From assembly GCF_900106955.1 (NCBI RefSeq), contig NZ_FNNI01000003.1, positions 310,001 to 374,000 on the forward strand: 64,000 bases of DNA, read 5' to 3'. Positions 55,654 through 64,000 of this stretch are shown here, one piece after another (the first letter of the stretch is position 1; every line of letters starts with the position of its first letter). Below the pieces are notes generated by a model, which was not told where the DNA came from, did no database searches, and was given only the letters and a program-made list of their open reading frames with translations. Source of the DNA: Aidingimonas halophila (GTDB lineage: Bacteria > Pseudomonadota > Gammaproteobacteria > Pseudomonadales > Halomonadaceae). The position numbers and the translations under genes were made by a program.

Positions 55654-56937
55654 ATGTTGTGGATTTTCCTTGGCATTCTCATTGCGTCGATCGTCCTGGG
55701 GCTGCCCATTGCCTTCGGGTTGGGTGTGGCCGCTGTGGTCATGGCGGTGCTTTCCGATATTACGTTATCGATTCTGGTTGAACAGTCGATTCGCGGTGTC
55801 AACAGTTTCCCTTTGTTGGCGATTCCCTTTTTCATCCTGGTCGGTGAAGTCATGAGTGCCGGTGGGATTGCTCGCCGCCTGATGGATCTGGCCGGCGCTC
55901 TGGTCGGTTTTATTCGCGGTGGACTCGGCCAGGTCGCCATAACCGGCTCGATGTTCTTCGGTGGCATCAGTGGTTCGGCGGTGGCCGATACTGCAGCGAC
56001 GGGTGCCATGATGATTCCCTCGATGAAGCAGCAGGGCTATTCGGCATCGCATGCGACGGCGATCAATACCGTTTCTTCGGTCATCGGCATCATCATACCG
56101 CCGTCGATTCCTTTGATTCTCTACGGTATCGTCACCGAAACCTCGATCAGCCGACTCTTCATCGCGGGTATCGTCCCTGGCTTGTTGATCGGCGTGGCGC
56201 TGATGATCACGACCTTCATCATGTCCAGCATCGAGCATAGCGGTCAGACACGGCGCTTTCGTTGGGACGTTCTATGGCAGGCATTTCGGTCGGCGGCGCT
56301 GGCTCTGGTACTGCCCATCATCGTCATTGGTGGCATCATTACCGGCATCTTCACGGCAACGGAAGCGGCCGTGGCGGCGTTGCTCTATTCGCTGTTCATT
56401 TCCGTCGTGATTTACCGCGAGATTCATCCGCGTGAATTGTGGGGGATGTGTATTCGCACGGCGCGCCTGACGGGCATGGTGCTGCTATTGCTGGCGTTCG
56501 CCACTGTCATTGCCTGGTTCCTGACCATCAACATGGTGCCGCAGACGCTGGTGACCCAGGTGCAGGCATTGACGCAGGATCCATTCACCCTGTTGCTGAT
56601 CGTTGCTGCGTTGTTGCTGGTGGTCGGGCTCGTGATGGACCTGACACCTGCCATGGTGATCATGGCGCCGATGCTGACACCGATCGTCGAAGCCGTCGGT
56701 GTTGATCCGGTCTATTTCGGCGTGCTGATGGCGTTCATTCTCGGGGTGGGTCTGTTGACGCCGCCGGTCGGAACCTGCCTGTACGTCGGTTGTGGTGTGG
56801 GGCGTGTATCCATGGAAGCTCTGGTACGGGCAATGCTGCCCTACTATGCCGCTTTGCTGGTGGTATTGGTTATTCTCATCGCCTTCCCGGATATCGTGAC
56901 GTGGTTGCCTAACCTGGCTCAGGTCAGGGGTAGCTGA
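55654..56937 (+). CDS. TRAP transporter large permease (DctM type)
   Basis: 427 residues, the usual DctM length, with about 12 spans. Typical motifs are FPLLAIPFFILVGEVMSAGG near 49-68, MFFGGISGSAVADTAATGAMMIP near 105-127, GIIIPPSIPLILYGIV near 146-161, and LTPPVGTCLYVGCG near 369-382. It forms the sodium-coupled channel with DctQ and is fed by DctP. It is co-directional with gntK, 13 bases on. Confidence 0.93.
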   Translation: MLWIFLGILIASIVLGLPIAFGLGVAAVVMAVLSDITLSILVEQSIRGVNSFPLLAIPFFILVGEVMSAGGIARRLMDLAGALVGFIRGGLGQVAITGSMFFGGISGSAVADTAATGAMMIPSMKQQGYSASHATAINTVSSVIGIIIPPSIPLILYGIVTETSISRLFIAGIVPGLLIGVALMITTFIMSSIEHSGQTRRFRWDVLWQAFRSAALALVLPIIVIGGIITGIFTATEAAVAALLYSLFISVVIYREIHPRELWGMCIRTARLTGMVLLLLAFATVIAWFLTINMVPQTLVTQVQALTQDPFTLLLIVAALLLVVGLVMDLTPAMVIMAPMLTPIVEAVGVDPVYFGVLMAFILGVGLLTPPVGTCLYVGCGVGRVSMEALVRAMLPYYAALLVVLVILIAFPDIVTWLPNLAQVRGS

Positions 56938-56950
56938 TCAAGGAGGAAGT

Positions 56951-57472
56951 TTGGATACAACCACGCATCGTATTCTGGTCATGGGGGTCTCCGGTTCAGG
57001 CAAGACGCATATCGGAAAAATGCTGGCGTCCAGGCTGGAGGCGGAATTCATCGATGGCGACGATTATCATTCATCATCCAGTATCGCCAAGATGTCCCGT
57101 GGTCAGCCACTCAACGACGATGATCGACAAGAGTGGCTGGAGACGCTGGCCGGCCTGTTTGCCTCCTACCGTGAGCGCGGAGTCTCGGTCGTGATCGGTT
57201 GCTCGGCCTTGAAGCATCGCTACCGAGATATCCTGAGAACCGGGGATCCGTCGCTGGCGATCCTGTATTTGCGGGGAAGTCGCGACGTATTGTTGGAACG
57301 TCTGGGACAACGGTCGTCCCATTTCTTCAAGGGAAGCCGCATGCTCGATAGCCAGCTCGGTGATCTGGAACCGCCAGACGAGAGCGAGGCGCATGGGCTG
57401 GATATCGCACTACCGCCACAGCGGATCGTATCTGACTTTCTCCAATGGCTTATCGCTGCCCCGCGACCCTAA
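56951..57472 (+). CDS. gntK: Gluconokinase
   Basis: 173-residue P-loop kinase making 6-phosphogluconate. Walker A is VMGVSGSGKTHIGKML near 10-25; FIDGDDYHSSSSIAKMSRGQ near 34-53 is the family signature; GCSALKHRYRDILR near 92 and FLEPP-like DLEPPDESE near 137 follow. The start is TTG, 5 bases after AGGAGGAAG-type sequence; no ATG gives a complete P-loop. It follows dctM and precedes the repressor gene, strong evidence that the TRAP system imports gluconate. Confidence 0.94.
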   Translation: MDTTTHRILVMGVSGSGKTHIGKMLASRLEAEFIDGDDYHSSSSIAKMSRGQPLNDDDRQEWLETLAGLFASYRERGVSVVIGCSALKHRYRDILRTGDPSLAILYLRGSRDVLLERLGQRSSHFFKGSRMLDSQLGDLEPPDESEAHGLDIALPPQRIVSDFLQWLIAAPRP

Positions 57473-57540
57473 CGAGTCGATAATGCGGTATGCCGGATGG
57501 CGTTACCTATAGACGCGACAGAAATCGTGGACCCGTCACC

Positions 57541-58536
57541 GTGAAAAAGAAACGTCCGACATTACAGGATATCGCTGACCGGGTCGGTGCGACGAAAATG
57601 ACGGTCAGCCGATGTTTGCGTGACCCTTCCACGGTATCGGAAGGCTTACGTGAGCGGATATTTGCGGTCGCGGAGCAGATCGGTTACATCCCCAACCGGG
57701 CGCCTGATCTGTTATCCAAGGCGACCAGCCGATCGATAGGGCTGTTGGTCCCTTCACTGACCAATCAGGTATTCGCCGACGTCATCGTCGGCATCGAAAC
57801 CGTGACCGAGCCGGCCGGTTACCATCTCATGTTGTCTCACTATGGTTATAGCGAGCAGTTGGAAGAGCGGAGTCTGGCGTCGCTGCTTTCCTATAATGTC
57901 GATGGCGTGATCCTGTCTGACCGTCGGCATACCCAGCGAAGTCGACGCATGCTCGAAACGGCGGGGATACCGGCGATCGAAATCATGGATACCTGCCTGC
58001 CTCCATTGTACCAGGCTGTCGGATTCGACAATGTCCAGGCTGCACACGACATGGTGGCGGAAATGATTCGTCGGGGACGGCGACATATACTCTATCTGGC
58101 AGTCAGGTTGGATGAACGTACACGTCAGCGTGAGGAGGGATATCGAGCCGCGATGGAGGCGCAGGGATTGACCCCGATCACGCTTCAAAGTACGCGACGA
58201 TCTTCATACAGTGTCGGTGCTGAGCTGATGGCGCAGATACTGGCGGAATACCCGCAGGCTGATGGTATCTTTTGTACCAACGATGACGTGGCTGTCGGCG
58301 CGTATTTCGAATGCTTGCGCCGCCATGTGCTCGTGCCGGAACGCATGGCGATCGCTGGATTTCACGGACACGATGTCGGGCAGGTGATGGCACCGCGGCT
58401 GGCGAGTGTCGTCACGCCCCGGGAGGCGATCGGTTCGCGTGCGGCGGAAGAGTTGTTATCCCGGATTCGCGGGCAGCCAGTGAAAGAGGCAACGATCGAT
58501 CTGGCTTATTGCATCGAAGTCGGAGGGACGCTCTGA
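57541..58536 (+). CDS. gntR: LacI-family gluconate operon repressor
   Basis: 331 residues from the GTG start, exactly the length of E. coli GntR. It resembles E. coli GntR throughout: KKKRPTLQDIADRVGATKMT at the N-terminal helix-turn-helix, YIPNRAPDLLSKATSRSIGL near 46-65, VGFDNVQAAHDM near 160, and FCTNDDVAVGAYFEC and AIAGFHGHDVGQVMAPRLAS near the end. An upstream ATG would add 17 residues with no counterpart in the family. It is expected to bind the palindrome before dctP, and gluconate would release it. Confidence 0.9.
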   Translation: MKKKRPTLQDIADRVGATKMTVSRCLRDPSTVSEGLRERIFAVAEQIGYIPNRAPDLLSKATSRSIGLLVPSLTNQVFADVIVGIETVTEPAGYHLMLSHYGYSEQLEERSLASLLSYNVDGVILSDRRHTQRSRRMLETAGIPAIEIMDTCLPPLYQAVGFDNVQAAHDMVAEMIRRGRRHILYLAVRLDERTRQREEGYRAAMEAQGLTPITLQSTRRSSYSVGAELMAQILAEYPQADGIFCTNDDVAVGAYFECLRRHVLVPERMAIAGFHGHDVGQVMAPRLASVVTPREAIGSRAAEELLSRIRGQPVKEATIDLAYCIEVGGTL

Positions 58537-58602
58537 GCACGTCCCTCTCCATGATGACAAGATACTGCTACGCTCCGGAAATGACCGCCGGCGGCCGCGT
58601 AT

Positions 58603-59025
<423 letters not shown>

Positions 59026-59073
59026 TCATGATGGGACAGTAACTTACCAGCATACACCGTGGTGGCAGGGAAG

Positions 59074-59098
59074 AAAAAAAGGCCCCCAAACGGGGGCC
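59074..59098 (-). terminator. Rho-independent terminator after amtB
   Basis: On the minus strand GGCCCCC-GTTT-GGGGGCC (59098 to 59081) is followed by seven T (59080 to 59074). It lies 35 bases after the amtB stop and separates amtB from the second P-II gene. Confidence 0.9.
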
Positions 59099-59132
59099 AG
59101 GGGAGCACGCCAGCTCACTCGGTATATCGCCG

Positions 59133-60386
59133 TTATTTCTTGGTGGCGACGTTGAACTCGGGGTAGGCCTCCAGGCCACATTCGGCCAGGTCGACCCCTT
59201 CATATTCTTCCTCTTCGCTGACCCGGATACCCATGATGGCCTTGATGATCAACCAGACGACCAGGCTGGCAAGGAATACCCAGGCAAAGATGCCGATGAT
59301 GCCGAGAAGCTGAGCACCGAACGAGGCATCACCATTGGACATGGGGACGACCAGAACGCCCCAGATACCTACCACGCCGTGGGCAGAAATGGCACCGACC
59401 GGGTCGTCGATCTTGAGCTTGTCCAGGACGACGATGGAGGCCACGACCAGCAGGCCACCTACGGCACCGATGATGGCAGCACCCAGTGCGGTGGGCGCCA
59501 GCGGTTCGGCGGTGATGGCTACCAGGCCGGCGATGGCGCCGTTGAGTGCCATGGTCAGGTCCGCCTTGCGGAACCACAGCTTGGCCAGGATCAGTGCGGC
59601 AATCACGCCACCGGCGGCCGCGGCATTGGTGTTGACGAAGACCTGGGCCACGTTGTTGGCAGAGGCGCCGTCAGAAAGCTTCAATTCCGAGCCGCCGTTG
59701 AAGCCGAACCAGCCCATCCACAGGATGAAGGTACCCAGCGTGGCCAGCGGCATGTTGGCGCCAGGGATGGCGTAGATGCTGCCATCTTTACCGTACTTGC
59801 CCTTGCGCGGCCCCAGGACCAGGACACCGGCGAGAGCCGCGGCGGCACCTGCCATATGCACGATACCGGAGCCGGCATAGTCGGAATAACCGGCTGCAGC
59901 CAGCCAACCGCCGCCCCAGGTCCAGTAGCCGGAGATCGGATAGATGACTCCGGTCATGATCACGGCAAAGGCGAGGAACGCCCACAGTTTCATCCGTTCG
60001 GCCACCGCCCCGGAAACGATCGACATTGCCGTGGCGACGAATACGACCTGGAAGAAGAAGTCAGAACGCAGTGAATAGTAGGGCGCATCATCATTACCAC
60101 TGGTGATGGCGTCCACGGAGTTTTCGGTACCGATCAAGAAGCCCAGATTGGGCAGGAAGCCTCCACCGCTGCTGGAATACATCAGGTAATAGCCGAGCAG
60201 CAGGTACATGGTGCAGGCAATGGCGAACAGGGCAATGTTCTTGGTCAGAATCTCTGCCGTGTTCTTGGATCGGACCAGGCCTGCCTCGAGCATGGCGAAG
60301 CCGGCGGCCATCCACATGACCAGCACACCGCAAATCAAGAAATAAAAGGTATCGAGCGCGTATGTCAGCTCTGTCAGTTCGGACAT
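59133..60386 (-). CDS. amtB: Ammonium transporter
   Basis: 417-residue Amt-family channel with about 11-12 spans. The pore twin histidines lie in GSGIVHMAGAAAALAG near 171-186 (His) and GAISAHGVVGIWG near 322-334 (His). The signature FGFNGGSELKL and DDPVGAISAHG are intact. The C-terminal cytoplasmic tail EEEEYEGVDLAECGLEAYPE would contact GlnK. I start at MSELTELTYALDTFY with AGGAGAG 7 bases upstream, 20 codons inside the longer frame. It follows a glnK gene by 110 bases, the usual glnK-amtB pair. Confidence 0.95.
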   Translation of the reverse strand: MSELTELTYALDTFYFLICGVLVMWMAAGFAMLEAGLVRSKNTAEILTKNIALFAIACTMYLLLGYYLMYSSSGGGFLPNLGFLIGTENSVDAITSGNDDAPYYSLRSDFFFQVVFVATAMSIVSGAVAERMKLWAFLAFAVIMTGVIYPISGYWTWGGGWLAAAGYSDYAGSGIVHMAGAAAALAGVLVLGPRKGKYGKDGSIYAIPGANMPLATLGTFILWMGWFGFNGGSELKLSDGASANNVAQVFVNTNAAAAGGVIAALILAKLWFRKADLTMALNGAIAGLVAITAEPLAPTALGAAIIGAVGGLLVVASIVVLDKLKIDDPVGAISAHGVVGIWGVLVVPMSNGDASFGAQLLGIIGIFAWVFLASLVVWLIIKAIMGIRVSEEEEYEGVDLAECGLEAYPEFNVATKK

Positions 60387-60438
60387 TGAAATCTCTCCTG
60401 AGCCAGCGTCTATTCTCGGTATCCGCTTTGGCATTGAG

Positions 60439-60461
60439 GTTTGCAATCAGCCGTTGCAAAC
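60439..60461. other. Inverted repeat in the glnK-amtB gap
   Basis: Perfect 8-base arms GTTTGCAA (60439-60446) and TTGCAAAC (60454-60461) with a 7-base spacer, 52 bases upstream of amtB. No T-run follows on the minus strand. It could be a regulator site or an mRNA hairpin that tunes amtB relative to glnK. Confidence 0.5.
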
Positions 60462-60496
60462 AGTTCCCGCGTTACTAGGGCATGGCGACATCGTGC

Positions 60497-60874
<378 letters not shown>

Positions 60875-60900
60875 TTAACGGCTTGCGCCTATGAAGCAGA

Positions 60901-60917
60901 TTGCGTAAAGCGTGCCA
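60901..60917 (-). promoter_or_regulatory. Sigma-54 promoter for glnK-amtB
   Basis: On the minus strand TGGCACGCTTTACGCAA has the invariant GG and GC exactly 10 bases apart and TGGCACG matching the -24 consensus. It lies 66 bases upstream of glnK. The surrounding gap (60836-61127) is AT-rich upstream of this element. Confidence 0.75.
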
Positions 60918-61127
60918 GAAGCTAATCTTTTTTTATTTTTCAATTGCTTATGTAATGATATTTAGTGCTTTGCACCAGAAGGGATGCAGGGGAGAGCTGT
61001 GTATGCACTACAAGAGTGCGGTCGGTGCGCGGCAATGATCCCTTTTGGGGCAAGGGGAAAGGTGTGCGCGGCGCGGGGTTATTGCGTATTCTGTGCGAAT
61101 AATGGCGTAAATGAGAGGGAGCCCATC

Positions 61128-61484
61128 ATGACTCATAGCGATCCCATCAGCCGCTTGGCTCAGCAGATCGGGGAGCGGCTGCAAGGGGCTTCCCATGCCC
61201 CGGAAGAGATACAACGTAATGTGCAGAGCATGCTGCGTGGCGCCGTCGACCGATTGGAACTGGTATCGCGCGAGGATTTCGATATCCTGATGGATGTACT
61301 TCAACGCACACGCTCACGTGTCGAAACCCTGGAAAAGCAGGTTGCCGATCTGGAAGCGCGCCTGGATGGCGGTGAGCTCCCCGATCATGGGGCTCGTTCT
61401 GAACGGGACTCATTTGAAGAGGCCCCGGAAGAGGACGCGGGTGCCGGTGAAGTCTCGGCGGGCGGTGACGACACGACTTCCTGA
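61128..61484 (+). CDS. ubiK: Ubiquinone biosynthesis accessory factor UbiK
   Basis: 118-residue BMFP-domain (DUF526, YqiC) protein. The N-terminal amphipathic part (ISRLAQQIGERLQGASHAPE) is followed by a coiled coil near 55-82 (FDILMDVLQRTRSRVETLEKQ, VADLEARL) and then an acidic tail (EEAPEEDAGAGEVSAGGDD). UbiK trimerises and assists UbiJ and the aerobic ubiquinone complex. The start with GAGAGGGAG upstream is chosen over a frame that runs 48 codons further. It lies between glnK (divergent) and comM (92 bases on). Confidence 0.9.
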   Translation: MTHSDPISRLAQQIGERLQGASHAPEEIQRNVQSMLRGAVDRLELVSREDFDILMDVLQRTRSRVETLEKQVADLEARLDGGELPDHGARSERDSFEEAPEEDAGAGEVSAGGDDTTS

Positions 61485-61576
61485 ACATATCGATAGCTTC
61501 GGGGTGACATCGACGAATTGAATCGTCATGGCTCACCCTGGATAACCAACCAGCCAAGTCAAGCGAGGGAACGCCA

Positions 61577-63085
61577 ATGACGCTGGCGATTGTCAATACC
61601 CGGGCCAGCCTCGGCCTGGACGCCCCCGAAGTTCTGGTCGAGGTTCACCTGGCCAATGGGTTGCCCGGTCTGACCTTGGTCGGTCTGCCGGAAACCGCCG
61701 TCAAGGAAAGCCGGGAGCGGGTCCGCAGCGCCCTGGTCAATACGGGGTTCGATTTTCCCAATACCCGTCGCATCACCTTGAACCTGGCGCCTGCCGATCT
61801 GCCCAAGGAGGGCGGGCGTTTCGACCTGCCCATTGCCCTGGGCATTCTGGTGGCTTCCGGACAGGTCCCTGCCGAGGCGCTTGAACGATTGGAGTGCATC
61901 GGCGAGCTGGCGTTGGATGGCAAGTTGCGCTCCGTGCCCGGTGTGTTGCCCGTTGCCCTGGCTGCCAAGCAGGCAAGACGCCGTCTCATCGTCCCCAGGG
62001 CCAATGCCGATGAAGCGGCGCTGGCAGGTGATCTTGAGGTATTGCCTGCCGATCATCTGCTGGATGTCGTTTCACATCTGCTGGGACAGACGCGTATTCC
62101 GGCCCACCGTCGCGATGATCTGATCGTATTGCCGGATAGTAACAACGATCTGCAGGACGTGCGGGGGCAGCATCAGGCACGCCGTGCATTGGAAGTGGCA
62201 GCCGCTGGCGGTCATAACCTGCTTTTCGCCGGACCGCCCGGTACCGGCAAGACCATGTTGGCCAGCCGGTTGCCGAGCATTCTGCCACCCCTGATCGAGG
62301 ACGAGGCGCTGGAGGTGGCCGCGATCCGTTCTGTGTGCGGTCTGCCCATCGATGAGCAGTGGGGCCAGCGGCCGTTTCGCGCTCCACACCACACGGCGAG
62401 TGCCGTGGCTCTGGTGGGTGGTGGCTCGAAACCCCGACCGGGCGAAATTTCGCTGGCCCATCAGGGGGTATTGTTTCTCGATGAGCTGCCGGAATTCAGT
62501 CGCAGCGTCCTCGAGGTGATGCGCGAACCGATGGAGTCGGGGGCGATATCTATCTCCCGGGCCAGTCATCAACGTCGCTATCCCGCACGCTTCCAGCTGG
62601 TGGCCGCAATGAATCCCTGTCCTTGCGGTCATCTGGGGGATCCGCGTCAGCGCTGTCAATGTACGGCGGCACAGATCCAGCGCTACCAGGCGCGATTATC
62701 GGGGCCGTTACTCGACCGTATCGATCTGCAGGTGGAAGTACCGGCACTTCCCCCTGACCAACTGACATCGACACACACGGCGGAGAACTCCGCGATCGTA
62801 CGCCAACGTGTCGTCGATGCCCGCCGGCGTCAGGCCCGTCGCAGCACGCTGAATGCGCATCTTCCCGGGCGGGAACTGGAAGACGCCTGTCAGTTGGGGG
62901 CCACCGAGCGCACCTGGTTGGCCGATGTGCTGGAGCGCCTCAATCTCTCGGCAAGAGCGTATCATCGCGTATTACGCGTTGCCCTGACATTGGCGGATCT
63001 GGCGGGTGAAGAGCGGCCCGCCAAATCGCATCTCATGGAAGCGGTCGGTTATCGGCAACTGGATCGATTGCTCAAGTCAGGATGA
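61577..63085 (+). CDS. comM: Mg-chelatase-like AAA+ protein (ComM/YifB)
   Basis: 502 residues. An N-terminal Lon-protease-like fold covers about 1-170 (ASLGLDAPEVLVEVHLANGL at the start). The AAA+ domain has Walker A GPPGTGKTMLASRL near 219-232, Walker B VLFLDELPEF near 297-306, and the Cys cluster NPCPCGHLGDPRQRCQC near 345-361. The C-terminal Mg-chelatase domain ends SHLMEAVGYRQLDRLL. ComM is a branch-migration helicase aiding integration of DNA taken up by transformation. It follows ubiK. Confidence 0.94.
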   Translation: MTLAIVNTRASLGLDAPEVLVEVHLANGLPGLTLVGLPETAVKESRERVRSALVNTGFDFPNTRRITLNLAPADLPKEGGRFDLPIALGILVASGQVPAEALERLECIGELALDGKLRSVPGVLPVALAAKQARRRLIVPRANADEAALAGDLEVLPADHLLDVVSHLLGQTRIPAHRRDDLIVLPDSNNDLQDVRGQHQARRALEVAAAGGHNLLFAGPPGTGKTMLASRLPSILPPLIEDEALEVAAIRSVCGLPIDEQWGQRPFRAPHHTASAVALVGGGSKPRPGEISLAHQGVLFLDELPEFSRSVLEVMREPMESGAISISRASHQRRYPARFQLVAAMNPCPCGHLGDPRQRCQCTAAQIQRYQARLSGPLLDRIDLQVEVPALPPDQLTSTHTAENSAIVRQRVVDARRRQARRSTLNAHLPGRELEDACQLGATERTWLADVLERLNLSARAYHRVLRVALTLADLAGEERPAKSHLMEAVGYRQLDRLLKSG

Positions 63086-63106
63086 CAGTCGGCTGGCCTC
63101 CAGTGG

Positions 63107-63604
63107 TTACAGTGCTGTCGCATCGAAGGCGCCACTGAATTCACGTGACCATCGGGGGTCGCTTTCACCGGGGCGTTTGAGTTCGACCGTCAGACGGTAC
63201 GGCAGCAATTCACGATCGGACAGTTTCAATGGCGGCCCATCAGCTTCGAGACGGCTTGCCAGCAACCATTGATTGTCAGGCAGCTCTGTCTCCGCCATGA
63301 GGGGCTGCCAGTTGAGTACTTGTGGGCCCTCCGACCGACCCAACAGAGCGCGAGTCAGTGTCTCGGTGAAGCGTTCCGTATCCAGACTCAGGGTGTTGTC
63401 GATGTCGGGCTCGGCGAGCAGCAGTACGATATCCTGGGTAGGACGCGACCAGACCGGGTCTTCAAGTACCGCCTCGGAGGCGCGTTCGCTCAAGCCGAGC
63501 AACGCCTGTCGCAGGTCGGTCGGCTGATCGGGACTCGTGGCGCAAGCCGACAGCCAGATCGACAGCAATCCGGCCAGACCCCATGGACGATATCGGCAAG
63601 ACAT
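63107..63604 (-). CDS. Putative lipoprotein of unknown function
   Basis: 165 residues. The signal sequence ends in a lipobox, WLSACATSPDQ, with C21 the lipidated cysteine; Thr after Ala gives no inner-membrane retention signal that I recognise. The mature part is about 145 residues of mixed strand and helix (RPTQDIVLLLAEPDIDNTLS, LNWQPLMAETELPDNQWLLA, LPYRLTVELKRPGE). I do not recognise a family, though the layout (two-domain, penicillin-binding protein activator LpoB-like proportions) is suggestive only. It overlaps the stop of the upstream hydrolase gene by 1 base, so they are coupled. Confidence 0.7.
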   Translation of the reverse strand: MSCRYRPWGLAGLLSIWLSACATSPDQPTDLRQALLGLSERASEAVLEDPVWSRPTQDIVLLLAEPDIDNTLSLDTERFTETLTRALLGRSEGPQVLNWQPLMAETELPDNQWLLASRLEADGPPLKLSDRELLPYRLTVELKRPGESDPRWSREFSGAFDATAL

Positions 63605-64000
63605 CAGGTTACGATCCGAATTGTGTGATGTGGCGTTGAGGGCGTGGCTTCGATATCACCGAGATAGGTCTCGAGCTCATCGAAGAGCGCGCGCCGGATG
63701 GGAGCGGCTTCGTTGACCAGATGATGACGCGCTTCCGGGTGCCGGTGGAGGCGTGCATTGGGGAATTTGCGCTGTAGAACCTCGAGGTTCCATTGCCAGT
63801 CGACAGTAACATCCTGCTCTCCCTGCAGAATCAGTATGGGTAAAGAATGGGGTGACAGTGCCAGCAGGCGCGGCATCCAGCGTCGCATGGCACTGATCCA
63901 GGTGACATCCAGGTGGCTGGGCTGCAAGGGGTCGCCCTGGCGGAGGAATGTGGCAAAATCGGTGTCGGTCGAGTTGGCGCGGAACTTGCGGGGCAGCGTT
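63604..64000 (-). CDS. Alpha/beta hydrolase (lysophospholipase-like), 5' part outside window
   Basis: C-terminal 131 or so residues only; the frame is open to the window edge (first readable residues TLPRKFRANSTDTDFATFL). It has the C-terminal half of an alpha/beta hydrolase: SLPILILQGEQDVTVDWQWN contains the conserved acid (QGEQD), and the catalytic histidine lies in PEARHHLVNEAAP. This resembles the PldB/lysophospholipase L2 group. The nucleophile serine would be upstream of the window. It is followed by the lipoprotein gene with a 1-base overlap. Confidence 0.75.
   Translation of the reverse strand, partial: TLPRKFRANSTDTDFATFLRQGDPLQPSHLDVTWISAMRRWMPRLLALSPHSLPILILQGEQDVTVDWQWNLEVLQRKFPNARLHRHPEARHHLVNEAAPIRRALFDELETYLGDIEATPSTPHHTIRIVT

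Noticed and set aside
60971-60988. NtrC-like site upstream of the glnK sigma-54 promoter
   Set aside because: TGCAC and ATGCA arms are present, but the spacing is 8 instead of 7 and one arm is mismatched, so I do not list it as a site.

Overview
The window looks like ordinary chromosome from a GC-rich gammaproteobacterium, most likely a Halomonadaceae member (Halomonas or a close relative). This is inferred from the housekeeping gene order (ygfB-pepP-ubiH-ubiI; ctpA-envC-gpmI; secB-rsmE-gshB-yqgE-ruvX; xseB-ispA-dxs; ribA next to hemE) and from the acidic, Glu/Asp-rich exported and cytosolic proteins typical of moderate halophiles. I saw no phage, plasmid, insertion sequence, CRISPR, tRNA or rRNA. 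No gene-free stretch exceeds about 300 bases.

Layout. 1-4.4 kb: ubiquinone hydroxylases with pepP and ygfB. 4.4-8.6 kb (minus strand): carboxy-terminal protease, EnvC and GpmI. 8.8-12.7 kb: rhodanese, SecB, RsmE, glutathione synthetase, YqgE and RuvX. 12.7-14.6 kb (minus): a membrane protein of unknown function and pyrB. 14.6-30.5 kb: a near-complete urate degradation island. 30.6-31.9 kb: a small hypothetical gene and trhO. 32.1-37.9 kb: a module for D-amino acids or N-acyl-D-amino acids. 38-46.4 kb: serA, xseB-ispA-dxs, a TerB/DnaJ membrane protein, an orphan hcp, ribA, hemE and vanZ. 46.5-51.8 kb: two poorly known genes and two tandem chemoreceptors. 51.8-53.6 kb: a finR-like LysR gene divergent from fpr. 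53.9-58.5 kb: TRAP transporter, gluconokinase and GntR repressor. 58.6-60.8 kb: glnK-amtB plus a second P-II gene. 61.1-64 kb: ubiK, comM, a lipoprotein and a truncated hydrolase.

The purine island is the most informative part. PuuD oxidises urate, and UraH and UraD process the product to allantoin. An allantoin/hydantoin racemase and two NCS1 permeases feed the pathway, and PuuE opens the allantoin ring. AllE and AllA take ureidoglycine to glyoxylate, and Gcl, Hyi, GlxR and a glycerate kinase carry glyoxylate into central metabolism. No allantoate amidohydrolase or allantoicase is present. Two regulators are encoded, one GntR/FCD and one IclR. Two different repeated palindromes lie in the promoters: a TTGTATACAA-type site in front of the upper-pathway genes and the GntR gene itself, and an identical 17-bp ATGGAAA-ATA-TTTCCAT site in front of allE and in front of gcl. 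I infer a two-tier control circuit, with IclR expression itself under the GntR-type site.

Other regulatory structures that can be read directly are a perfect gluconate-repressor-type box before the TRAP genes, a 17-bp palindrome between finR and fpr, sigma-54-type -24/-12 elements before glnK-amtB and before hcp, and several strong intercistronic hairpins. I found no convincing new defence or mobile system. The best candidates for something under-described are the dual-operator purine circuit and the D-amino-acid module.
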